DNA from: Alphaproteobacteria bacterium
GTDB lineage: Bacteria; Pseudomonadota; Alphaproteobacteria; Micropepsales; Micropepsaceae
DNA length: 44,586 nucleotides
Direction: 5' to 3'
Assembly (NCBI GenBank): GCA_025361185.1
Contig: JANYAR010000166.1
Location: forward strand, 1 to 44,586
Shown here: piece by piece, positions 16,238 through 23,197 of the stretch
Position numbering within the stretch: position 1 is the first letter of the stretch
Layout: each line of letters starts with the position of its first letter
Translations under genes and position numbers: made by a program
The notes under the pieces: generated by a model
Told to the model about the DNA's origin: nothing
The model's input: the letters and a program-made list of their open reading frames with translations, nothing else
Databases searched by the model: none

Positions 16238-16311
16238 GGCTTCCCCTTATTTCCGTCTGCCGCGGATTGGGCGGGACTCTCCGCGCGGTATGGCGCTCCG
16301 TCAAGCTCCTC

Positions 16312-17940
16312 TCAATTTGAGAGAGATTGGCTGTCCGCGGGCACGGCGCAGACGAAATTCGCCGCGTCATTGCTGTCGCCCGCACCCTTGTAATGGGCCT
16401 CTTGCGGGAAGGGGCAGAGCGGGCGGGTGCGGTCTGACGTCTTGCTCGCGTCCAGATGCGCCGCGATCAGGATGGTTGGCGCCTGATGGCGGATCACCCA
16501 GGCATCCAGCGCCGCCACCACGTCATGCTGTGGATCACGGATCAGCGCCGGGGTGGCGCCGCCGATATTGCCGGCGCCCGGCCCGCCCGAACAGTGACTG
16601 ATGCCCGGCAGCATGAACATGCGAAGGAAGGCGTCGGTGGCGGCCCGGCCCTGTTGCGCCGCGATGTGGGAATAGAAATCCAGGCTGGCGAAGGGTGTGA
16701 CCTGCTCGTCCGCCCAGCCATGATAGATGATGAGCTTGCCGCCACGGGCGCGGAAGGCCGAAAGATCCGGCTTCACGTTATAGATATCGGCGATGCGCAT
16801 GCCCGCCCGAACCGTGGAAAGTCCGCGGTCGGCATCGCGGTCGAAGTCGAAATCGATATTGTGGAATTGCGGGTCCTGGAAAACCGAATAGCGCCAGAAA
16901 TCCCAGCTGGAGCCGCCAGGGGTCGCGCTCGCCCACATCTGCGGCCATTTCAGCTCGCTGCCGCGGGCAAAGCCCTGGAACAGCGCCGTGCCGTCGGATT
17001 TGTGGACGCCCTTATAGATGCGGCCCGCGGCATCGATCTGGGCCTGGGACAGGCAGGCATCGGCGGCGCTGCCGGGCTTGCACAGAAGCGTGGCCGGTTC
17101 GAAGCGGCACCGGCGCGGGTCCGAGATCACGCCATCCTCCAGCCCGTCCAGCCGGTCGCAGGCGGCGATGACGGCCTTGTTGAGGATCGTGGTGCTCTCA
17201 GCGGTCAGGGCGCTTGCGTCCTTCAAAGCGGCCATGCTGTTCCAGGTGGCGTTGATCATTTGATTGGCCCAATGCCAGGCCGGAGCGCCGGCGACGATGC
17301 CGTCATAATCGGCCGGATAGCGGCTCGCTTCCATCAAGGCGTGATGGCCGCCCTGGGAACACCCCACGAAATAGGACTGGCCGGCCGCGCGGCCATAAAA
17401 ACTGCGCACCACCTGCTTGGCAGCCACGGTGGAGACGTGCATGGCGCGGAAGGCGAAATCCAGCATCTTCTCAGGGTGCCCAAGCGCCCAGGTCTGTTCA
17501 CTGCCGCCATTCTTCTGGCTGGTGTCGGTGATGTGGCCATTGTCGGTGGACATGGTGGCATAGCCGGCCTTCAGCGCTTCCAGCATGGCGGGCCTGGAGA
17601 TCGACCCTGCGCTGCCGCCTGAGCCTTCGCCCTGGAACTTGCCGTTCCACTGCGCGGCAGGCGGCAGCCACACTTCAAAGCCGATATGGGAATCCTTGGT
17701 CGGCGTGGCGACGCCAATGACGCGGCAGAAAGGGGTGGCGACCTGGGTGGTGCCCATGCTGCCGCCATCGGGCAGATATTCGGCGCTTTCGATTTGGGTG
17801 TTGGCGGCGATGGTCTTGCCGGCGAGTGCCGCGCAACTGGCGGCGTCGCCCGGACCGGGAGCAGGCTTGGCGGCCTGGCTGCTGGCGGCGAGCGCCGGCA
17901 GCAAGACAACGACCGACGCCAATGTGCGAAGATGCCCCAT
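16312..17940 (-). CDS. Secreted tannase/feruloyl esterase family protein, copy 2
   Basis: This 542-residue paralogue has a signal peptide (MGHLRTLASVVVLLPALAAS). The nucleophile elbow is canonical, GCSQGG, with Ser195 and Cys194; the Asp sits in GWADEQVTP and the His-Cys pair in ISHCSGG. DGLEDGVISDPRRC is conserved. The first 130 residues are very like copy 1, so the pair arose by tandem duplication and then diverged in the lid and around the nucleophile. ATG 17940 is chosen over an in-frame TTG at 17952, because it matches the copy 1 start. It is first of the pair in transcription order. Role: periplasmic or extracellular hydrolysis of plant phenolic esters; exact substrate unknown. Confidence 0.9.
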   Translation of the reverse strand: MGHLRTLASVVVLLPALAASSQAAKPAPGPGDAASCAALAGKTIAANTQIESAEYLPDGGSMGTTQVATPFCRVIGVATPTKDSHIGFEVWLPPAAQWNGKFQGEGSGGSAGSISRPAMLEALKAGYATMSTDNGHITDTSQKNGGSEQTWALGHPEKMLDFAFRAMHVSTVAAKQVVRSFYGRAAGQSYFVGCSQGGHHALMEASRYPADYDGIVAGAPAWHWANQMINATWNSMAALKDASALTAESTTILNKAVIAACDRLDGLEDGVISDPRRCRFEPATLLCKPGSAADACLSQAQIDAAGRIYKGVHKSDGTALFQGFARGSELKWPQMWASATPGGSSWDFWRYSVFQDPQFHNIDFDFDRDADRGLSTVRAGMRIADIYNVKPDLSAFRARGGKLIIYHGWADEQVTPFASLDFYSHIAAQQGRAATDAFLRMFMLPGISHCSGGPGAGNIGGATPALIRDPQHDVVAALDAWVIRHQAPTILIAAHLDASKTSDRTRPLCPFPQEAHYKGAGDSNDAANFVCAVPADSQSLSN

Positions 17941-18108
17941 GCGTGCCCCCAATATTATTTTGGGGAAGTGTCTCTTGGCGCGAGTTAAGCGTCAAGCACA
18001 GGCCAGTCTCCCCTGCGCGTGCGCAGCACGCAGGCGGGGGAGGGTGAGTAGCGGCAGTGTACGAACGTAGCACCGCTTAGGTGCGAAGGCCGGAGGGGGT
18101 AAAAAACT
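17941..18108. other. Spacer between fliP and the tannase pair
   Basis: These 168 bases hold no plausible gene. A hairpin at 18012-18034 (CCTGC...GTGC-gca-GCAC-GCAGG, with a two-base bulge) lies between the fliP stop and the tannase start, and could end the fliO-fliP transcript. No T tract is present. Confidence 0.4.
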
Positions 18109-18936
18109 TCAAGTTGGCGGCGGTGAGTGCAAATAGCTCTGCACCAGCGAGCCGGCAATCAGGCGCCAGCCGTCCACCAGCACAAAGAAGATCAGCTTGA
18201 AGGGCAGCGAGATGATCACCGGCGGCAGCATCATCATACCCATGCTCATCAGGATCGAGGCCACTGCCATATCGATGATCAGGAAGGGTACGAAGATCAG
18301 AAAGCCGATCTCAAAGCCGCGCTTGAGTTCGCTCAGCATGAAGGCGGGCGCCAGCGTCGTCACCGCGACCTGGGCGGGATCGCTGGTGGGCTTCTGCTTG
18401 GCCATGTCGGAGAACAGCTTGAGGTCTGCGTCGCGCACATGCGCCAGCATGAATTTCTTCATCGGCACCAGCGCCTGGATGAAGCCCTGCTCTGTGGTGA
18501 CGGTATTGTTCATCATGGGCAGGATGCCCTGATGATAGGCATCGGTGAGCGTCGGCGTCATCACAAACAGAGTAAGGAACATGGCCAGCGACACGATCAC
18601 GCTGTTGGGCGGCGATTGCTGCAGGCCCATTGCGGTACGCAGCAGCGACAAGACCACCACGATGCGCACAAAGCTGGTCATCATGATGATGATCGACGGC
18701 GCGATGGAAAGCACGGTGATCAGCGCCACGATCTGAAGCATGCGGTCGGTGAACAACCCGCTGCCGTTCAGGTCGATCGACAGACCGCCATTTGCGGGCG
18801 CCGTTGTGGCGGTTGGCGCGGTTATCGCAGCCTGGGTGTTGGCGGGGGCCATGCGCAGCGGCGCGGCCATGGCGGCATGGGGTGTCGCGATAGCCAGAAA
18901 CAACAGGAACGGCAGCAGGCGCTTCAGCCAGGTCAT
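18109..18936 (-). CDS. fliP: Flagellar type III export gate protein FliP
   Basis: This 275-residue inner-membrane protein is a core of the flagellar export gate (FliP5-FliQ4-FliR1). It has a signal peptide (residues 1-25), a periplasmic Ala/Thr-rich stretch, then the conserved block LSIAPSIIIMMTSFVRIVVVLSLLR, the TPPNSV-like QSPPNSVIVSLAMFLTLFVM region and the C-terminal AFMLSELKRGFEIGFLIFVPFLIIDMAVASILMSMGMMMLPP. Its length fits FliP. It overlaps the fliO stop by ATGA, so translation is coupled. It is divergent from the flgB operon, which encodes the FliQ and FliR partners. Confidence 0.96.
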   Translation of the reverse strand: MTWLKRLLPFLLFLAIATPHAAMAAPLRMAPANTQAAITAPTATTAPANGGLSIDLNGSGLFTDRMLQIVALITVLSIAPSIIIMMTSFVRIVVVLSLLRTAMGLQQSPPNSVIVSLAMFLTLFVMTPTLTDAYHQGILPMMNNTVTTEQGFIQALVPMKKFMLAHVRDADLKLFSDMAKQKPTSDPAQVAVTTLAPAFMLSELKRGFEIGFLIFVPFLIIDMAVASILMSMGMMMLPPVIISLPFKLIFFVLVDGWRLIAGSLVQSYLHSPPPT

Positions 18937-19211
18937 GGCGCGCTCGCCGTCTTGGCAGGAATGCCGCTTTCGATCACCGAGGCGCCATCGGGCCCCGACA
19001 GGATCAGATGTTCGACATTATCGCGCCGCAGGATGAGCAGGCGCTGGCGCGGTCCCACCATCAGCGTTTCCATTACCGCCAGACGCTTGACGCTGGCGGC
19101 TTTGGTCACGCCCGGCACGCCGAAGCGGCGTGCCAACAGGCCGGCGCCGCCGACCATGGCAAGCACCAGCAGCAGGGCGCCGAAGTAACGAAGAAGATCC
19201 AAAAATTCCAC
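18933..19211 (-). CDS. fliO: Flagellar biosynthesis protein FliO
   Basis: This short membrane protein (92 residues from GTG 19211) has one N-terminal membrane helix (YFGALLLVLAMVGGAGLLARRFG) and a small cytosolic SH3-like domain (KRLAVMETLMVGPRQRLLILRRDNVEHLILSG), the usual layout of FliO, which helps FliP assemble. The frame is open further upstream, but that part has no homology-like features and lies in the shared promoter region. Position next to fliP with a four-base overlap supports the call. The -10 region is not clear. Confidence 0.85.
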   Translation of the reverse strand: MEFLDLLRYFGALLLVLAMVGGAGLLARRFGVPGVTKAASVKRLAVMETLMVGPRQRLLILRRDNVEHLILSGPDGASVIESGIPAKTASAP

Positions 19212-19312
19212 TCTAATTCTTTCTCGCGTTTCGCCGAAGCCGCACCGGTATCGTTCTTCAGCAAGAGCGTTCTTTCGTCGAAACGCTCCGGGGGCATTAA
19301 CGGCGATCAACC

Positions 19313-19327
19313 TTAATCGCGGGTTAA
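19313..19327 (+). promoter_or_regulatory. CtrA-type box 1 upstream of flgB
   Basis: TTAATCGCGGGTTAA is an exact TTAA-N7-TTAA match to the full CtrA recognition site. It lies between the divergent fliO and flgB starts, about 105 bases upstream of flgB. Confidence 0.75.
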
Positions 19328-19364
19328 AGCGCGGCAGATTGTGCCCGGCAAAAACTGCGCTGCG

Positions 19365-19379
19365 TTAAGTCGTGCTTAA
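19365..19379 (+). promoter_or_regulatory. CtrA-type box 2 upstream of flgB
   Basis: TTAAGTCGTGCTTAA is a second exact TTAA-N7-TTAA site, 53 bases before the flgB ATG and 52 bases after the start of box 1 (about five helical turns, so both sites face the same side). Position near the flgB promoter fits activation of early flagellar genes by CtrA~P, as known in Caulobacter. Confidence 0.8.
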
Positions 19380-19432
19380 GCATGGCGGGCGCAGGCTCGC
19401 CTCGAAATCAGGGCTAACGAAAGGTTACCGCG

Positions 19433-19834
19433 ATGGACCTGCAAGATTTGCCGCTCATGTCGATGCTGCGCGAGCGCATGACCTGGCTGAATCAGCGTCA
19501 GGATCTGCTTTCGCAAAATGTCGCCAATGTCGATACGCCCCGCTATGTCGCACGCGATCTCAAGCCGCTGGAATTCGACCAGATGCTGGGCGGGTCGGCC
19601 CGCTCCGGCACGGCGATGATGACAACCGATGCGCGTCACATTTCCTTGTCGCAGTCGCACGGCGGAAAGTTCGAGGATCATGAGACGCCCGACCAGGAGT
19701 TCAATCCCAACGGCAATGCCGTGTCCCTGGAAGTGGAAATGATCAAGGTGACCGAAACCCAAGCCCAATATCAGGCCGCGGCCAACATTTATGCCAAGGC
19801 GATGACGATGATGAAAACAGCGATTGGCCGCTAG
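19433..19834 (+). CDS. flgB: Flagellar basal-body rod protein FlgB
   Basis: This 133-residue proximal rod subunit has the N-terminal heptad helix with the rod-family motif LLSQNVANVDTPRYVARDL (residues about 25-43), a short variable middle, and the C-terminal helix MIKVTETQAQYQAAANIYAKAMTMMKTAIG used for coiled-coil packing. It is exported by the flagellar type III system without a cleaved signal. It starts at ATG 19433 after an AAAGG site, and is the first gene of flgB-flgC-fliE-fliQ-fliR-flhB, downstream of two CtrA boxes. Confidence 0.96.
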   Translation: MDLQDLPLMSMLRERMTWLNQRQDLLSQNVANVDTPRYVARDLKPLEFDQMLGGSARSGTAMMTTDARHISLSQSHGGKFEDHETPDQEFNPNGNAVSLEVEMIKVTETQAQYQAAANIYAKAMTMMKTAIGR

Positions 19835-19875
19835 TGCAGCAACGTGATGGAATTTTTTAAAACAGGAGAATTGTG

Positions 19876-20286
19876 ATGGACTTTTCAAAATCCATGGCCG
19901 TGGCCGCGTCCGGCATGCGGGCCCAGACCGACCGCATGAAGACCATTGCGGAGAATATCGCCAATGCGAATTCTACGTCACCCATCAAAGGCGGCGATCC
20001 CTATCGCCGCAAGATCGCGACCATCAAGCCCGATTTTGACCGTGAGCTGGACGCCACCCTCGTCAAGCCGGGAAAGCCCACGCCCGACAGAAGCGACTTT
20101 CGCAGCCAGTATGACCCCGGCAATCCCAATGCCGACAAGCAGGGCTATGTGAAGCTGCCCAATGTCGACAGCCTGGTGGAAATCCTGGATATGCGCGAGG
20201 CGCAGCGATCCTACGAAGCCGATTTGTCGGTGATGGAATCGACCAAGCAGATGTTGGTCAAGACCGTTGATCTTTTAAATAAGTAA
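19876..20286 (+). CDS. flgC: Flagellar basal-body rod protein FlgC
   Basis: This 136-residue proximal rod subunit has the rod signature near its start (MAVAASGMRAQTDRMKTIAENIANANST), a middle segment with YRRKIATIKPDF, and the C-terminal MREAQRSYEADLSVMESTKQMLVKTVDLL helix. The ATG at 19876 has AGGAG seven bases upstream; an in-frame GTG three bases earlier would leave only four bases, so ATG is preferred. It lies 41 bases after flgB. Confidence 0.96.
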   Translation: MDFSKSMAVAASGMRAQTDRMKTIAENIANANSTSPIKGGDPYRRKIATIKPDFDRELDATLVKPGKPTPDRSDFRSQYDPGNPNADKQGYVKLPNVDSLVEILDMREAQRSYEADLSVMESTKQMLVKTVDLLNK

Positions 20287-20387
20287 TGATGACCCCCTCC
20301 GCCCTTCGCAGCTTGCTTGGCGCTCCGGCTCACGCCTACGCGCTTGCAAGCGCTGCTACGGGCACCGCGTAAAGAAAGGAAAACATC
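20287..20387. other. flgC-fliE spacer with palindrome
   Basis: The 101-base spacer contains a perfect 14-bp palindrome GCGCTTGCAAGCGC (20340-20353) and no gene. It resembles other spacer hairpins in the window. The fliE ribosome site (AAAGGA, 20375-20380) is at its end. Confidence 0.55.
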
Positions 20388-20702
20388 ATGGCCATACCCG
20401 CCGCCGCCGCTGCTGCCTACCGTGCCGCCGCCCAGATGGCGACGCCCGCCGCGTCATCCGCCATCGCGCCCGCCAATCTTCCCGGCGGCAACTTTTCCGA
20501 CTTCCTGTCGGGAGCGATCAAAGACTCGGTCAATACCATGCGCGCCGGTGAACATGCCGCCAGCCAGCAGGTGCAGGGCAAGGCCAATCTGGTGGATGTG
20601 GTCCAGTCCGTGAATGCCGCGGAGATCACCTTGGACACGGTGGTCGCCGTGCGTGACAAGGTCGTGGCGGCCTATCAGTCCATCATGAACATGCCGATTT
20701 AA
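20388..20702 (+). CDS. fliE: Flagellar hook-basal body complex protein FliE
   Basis: This 104-residue protein forms the adaptor between the MS ring/export gate and the rod. The Ala-rich N terminus is variable; the conserved part is FSDFLSGAIKDSVNTMRAGEHAASQQVQGKANLVDVVQSVNAAEITLDTVVAVRDKVVAAYQSIMNMPI-type sequence, with the final motif AYQSIMNMPI diagnostic for FliE. ATG 20388 follows an AAAGGA site. It lies in operon order between flgC and fliQ. Confidence 0.95.
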   Translation: MAIPAAAAAAYRAAAQMATPAASSAIAPANLPGGNFSDFLSGAIKDSVNTMRAGEHAASQQVQGKANLVDVVQSVNAAEITLDTVVAVRDKVVAAYQSIMNMPI

Positions 20703-20753
20703 GAAGCGTCAGCGAGGGTTTCGTTTGCCGCGACTGTCAAACAGAGAGAGATT

Positions 20754-21017
20754 ATGGATCCCGCCACAACAATCGATTTTGCCCGCTCCGCCATCCTGGT
20801 ACTTCTGGAAATCATCGCCCCGTCCATGATTACCGCCCTGGTGGTCGGTCTGGCCATCGGCCTGCTCCAGGCCGTGACTCAAATTCAGGAACAGACCCTG
20901 GTCTTTGTTCCCAAGATCGTCGCCATCTTCGTGGTGCTGCTGCTGGCCCTGCCATTCGCGGGCGCCGCCATGAGCGGGCTGATGACCGACATCGCAACCC
21001 GCATTGCTGCTTATTAA
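20754..21017 (+). CDS. fliQ: Flagellar export gate protein FliQ
   Basis: This 87-residue protein has two membrane hairpin helices (about residues 16-38 and 50-75) joined by the conserved loop QAVTQIQEQTLVFVPKI. It forms the FliQ4 part of the flagellar export gate together with FliP and FliR. Length is exactly typical. ATG 20754 follows GAGAGAG. It is 30 bases before fliR. Confidence 0.96.
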   Translation: MDPATTIDFARSAILVLLEIIAPSMITALVVGLAIGLLQAVTQIQEQTLVFVPKIVAIFVVLLLALPFAGAAMSGLMTDIATRIAAY

Positions 21018-21047
21018 GGGCCTTCGCAGCGCGAAGGCAGGAACAGT

Positions 21048-21812
21048 ATGACCATCCACCTTCCCGCGCTGTCCGGCATGGTCCTGACCTACCTTCTGGT
21101 GTTCAGTCGCGTGGGCTCGATGGTGATGCTGCTGCCGGCACTCGGCGAGATGGGGGTTCCTTCGCGCGTGCGCCTGGTGCTGGCGCTCGCGATTGCGTTT
21201 GCGCTGACGCCGCAGGTCCAGAGCAACTATCCCGCCGTTTCCCCGCAGAGCACCATGGCCCTGGTTATTCTGATCGCGCAGGAGGTCACTGCCGGTGTCC
21301 TGGTAGGCGCCATGGCGCGCATCATCATGAGTGCGCTGCAGGTGGCGGGCTATTTGATTGCCACCCAGACGGGCCTGGCCTACGCCCAGACTATCGATCC
21401 CACACAGAATACACAGGGCGCGGTGCTGGGCAATTTCATGTCGCTGTTGGGCACCACCCTCATATTCATCACCAATCTGCACCATCTGGCCATCGGCGCC
21501 ATCGCCGGCAGTTATCGCATGCTGCCGCCGGGCGGAACGCTGCCCGTGGGCGACATGGCGCAACTGGTCATCCAGCTCACATCATCTTCTTTTGCCCTGG
21601 GCTTCCAGCTTGCTGCGCCCTTTCTGGTATTCGGCTTCGCGGTTTATGCCGGATTGGGCGTCTTGGCGCGGCTGATGCCGCAATTGCAGATTTTCTTCGT
21701 CGCGGTGCCGCTGAACATCATGTGCGGCTTTCTGATCATGCTGGCGCTGATCGGTTCGCTGATGACAGTTTTCCTGACCTATTACGCCAACTCCATGGCG
21801 ATATTTCTGTGA
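21048..21812 (+). CDS. fliR: Flagellar export gate protein FliR
   Basis: This 254-residue polytopic membrane protein has the FliR/SctT pattern: LVFSRVGSMVMLLPALGEMGVPSRVRLVLALAIAFALTP at the N terminus, AGYLIATQTGLAYAQTIDPTQNTQG in the middle, and the C-terminal VLARLMPQLQIFFVAVPLNIMCGFLIML. It completes the P-Q-R gate and binds FlhB. Its start at ATG 21048 follows AGGAA. It is 39 bases before flhB. Confidence 0.96.
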   Translation: MTIHLPALSGMVLTYLLVFSRVGSMVMLLPALGEMGVPSRVRLVLALAIAFALTPQVQSNYPAVSPQSTMALVILIAQEVTAGVLVGAMARIIMSALQVAGYLIATQTGLAYAQTIDPTQNTQGAVLGNFMSLLGTTLIFITNLHHLAIGAIAGSYRMLPPGGTLPVGDMAQLVIQLTSSSFALGFQLAAPFLVFGFAVYAGLGVLARLMPQLQIFFVAVPLNIMCGFLIMLALIGSLMTVFLTYYANSMAIFL

Positions 21813-21851
21813 TGCCTCAATCAGCTGCGCGATAGACGATAGAAAAAGCCC

Positions 21852-22934
21852 ATGGCGGATGACCAGGACAAATCGCAACAGACCGAAGAGCCGACAGCAA
21901 AACGGCTCGAACAGGCGCGCGAGCATGGCGATGTCGTCAAGTCCACGGAGGTCACCACCTTTGTCCTGCTGGGCGGCGGTACCCTGGCCATCGCGATGTT
22001 CGGAAAATATACCGCCATGGAATTGGCGCGCTTTATGAGCCTGTTCCTGCAGCAACCCGATGCGATGCGTGTGGATGGCGCCGGAATTTCAGCGATGCTT
22101 CGGGATATCTTGCCGCAGCTCGCTTTTGCCATGGCGCCTTTCTTTGCGGTGCTGGTAGCGGCGGGCCTTGCCGGCCATATGCTGCAAAGTCGCCCGACAA
22201 TCGCGTTCGACAAGATCACCATGGACTTTTCAAAGATCTCTCCCATGGCGGGATTCAAGCGTCTGTTCGGCGCGGAAGGCTGGATGAATCTGATCAAGGG
22301 CCTGGCAAAAATGGCCGTGGTGGGGGTGGCGATCTGGACCCAACTTTGGCCGGAACGCGGCGGGCTGGAATCCATTCTCAACCAGTCGACGACCGCCGTG
22401 ATGGCCGACATGTCCCACCTTCTGTTCAAGGTGCTGATGGCCGCGCTGTCGGCATTGGCCGTGATCGCGGGGCTGGATTATTTCTGGCAGCGTATGCGCT
22501 TTATGGCGCGCAACCGCATGTCCAAGCAGGAAATCAAGGAAGAATATCGCCAGAATGAGGGCGACCCCACCATCAAGGCCAAGATCCGCCAGCTTCGCCA
22601 TGAGCGCGCCCGAAAGCGCATGATGGCGGCGGTGCCCAGCGCCACGGTGGTGATCATGAACCCGACCCACTTTGCGGTGGCGCTGAAGTATGAAAGCGGC
22701 CAGATGGCGGCGCCGGTCTGCGTCGCCAAGGGCGTTGACGCGCTGGCCTTGCGCATCCGAGCCGTGGCCGAGGAAAATGACGTGCCGGTGGTGGAAAATG
22801 CGCCGCTGGCGCGCGCCCTGCACGCCGCGATCGAAATCGACGATCCGGTGCCGCCGGAACACTTCAAGGCGGTGGCGCAGGTCATTGGCTATGTGATGCG
22901 GCTGCAAGGCAAATTGCCAGCTCGGGCAAACTAA
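21852..22934 (+). CDS. flhB: Flagellar export switch protein FlhB
   Basis: This 360-residue protein starts with the typical acidic/basic stretch (EEPTAKRLEQAREHGDV), has four membrane segments (about residues 35-55, 90-112, 145-165 and 188-210) and a cytosolic C-terminal domain with the self-cleavage motif NPTH at residues 270-273. Cleavage between Asn and Pro switches export from rod/hook to filament substrates. The order fliQ-fliR-flhB and then cckA matches the arrangement in Caulobacter. ATG 21852 follows a GATAGAAAAAG stretch with no strong ribosome site. Confidence 0.96.
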   Translation: MADDQDKSQQTEEPTAKRLEQAREHGDVVKSTEVTTFVLLGGGTLAIAMFGKYTAMELARFMSLFLQQPDAMRVDGAGISAMLRDILPQLAFAMAPFFAVLVAAGLAGHMLQSRPTIAFDKITMDFSKISPMAGFKRLFGAEGWMNLIKGLAKMAVVGVAIWTQLWPERGGLESILNQSTTAVMADMSHLLFKVLMAALSALAVIAGLDYFWQRMRFMARNRMSKQEIKEEYRQNEGDPTIKAKIRQLRHERARKRMMAAVPSATVVIMNPTHFAVALKYESGQMAAPVCVAKGVDALALRIRAVAEENDVPVVENAPLARALHAAIEIDDPVPPEHFKAVAQVIGYVMRLQGKLPARAN

Positions 22935-23197
22935 AAACCCCTTCTCCCCACACCCCGAGGCGCTGCAAGCTAACTGGGTATCGAGCGGTTGCCCGGCGCC
23001 TCGCCCAAGCTCGGCGCGCTCGTCGCTCGAATTGATCCGCAGGATCAATTCGTTCGCCTTTGGCGAATCGCTTCTCGCCATTAACTTTTTGCACAAACCG
23101 CTCCGAACAGCGTTCACGAGCCTCAAAAATCTATTAACAAATTCAGCCTGTTAACCCTTCGAAAGGATTGGTTAACCGAATCTTGTATTGTGGCGCC
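22935..23197. repeat. flhB-cckA spacer with hairpins and TTAAC boxes
   Basis: No plausible gene in these 263 bases. Two tight hairpins occur: an 11-bp stem CGAATTGATCC-gca-GGATCAATTCG (23028-23052) and TTCGCC-ttt-GGCGAA (23053-23067), back to back. Nearer cckA there is an inverted pair GTTAACC (23150-23156) and GGTTAAC (23170-23176) and a third TTAAC at 23133. These are CtrA half-site-like, but the spacing is not N7. A GAATC (GANTC, CcrM-type methylation site) lies at 23178. Confidence 0.6.

Noticed and set aside
22882..23094. Reverse-strand open frame of about 70 codons after flhB
   Set aside because: It reads through back-to-back hairpins and spacer sequence and has no ribosome site or recognisable features.
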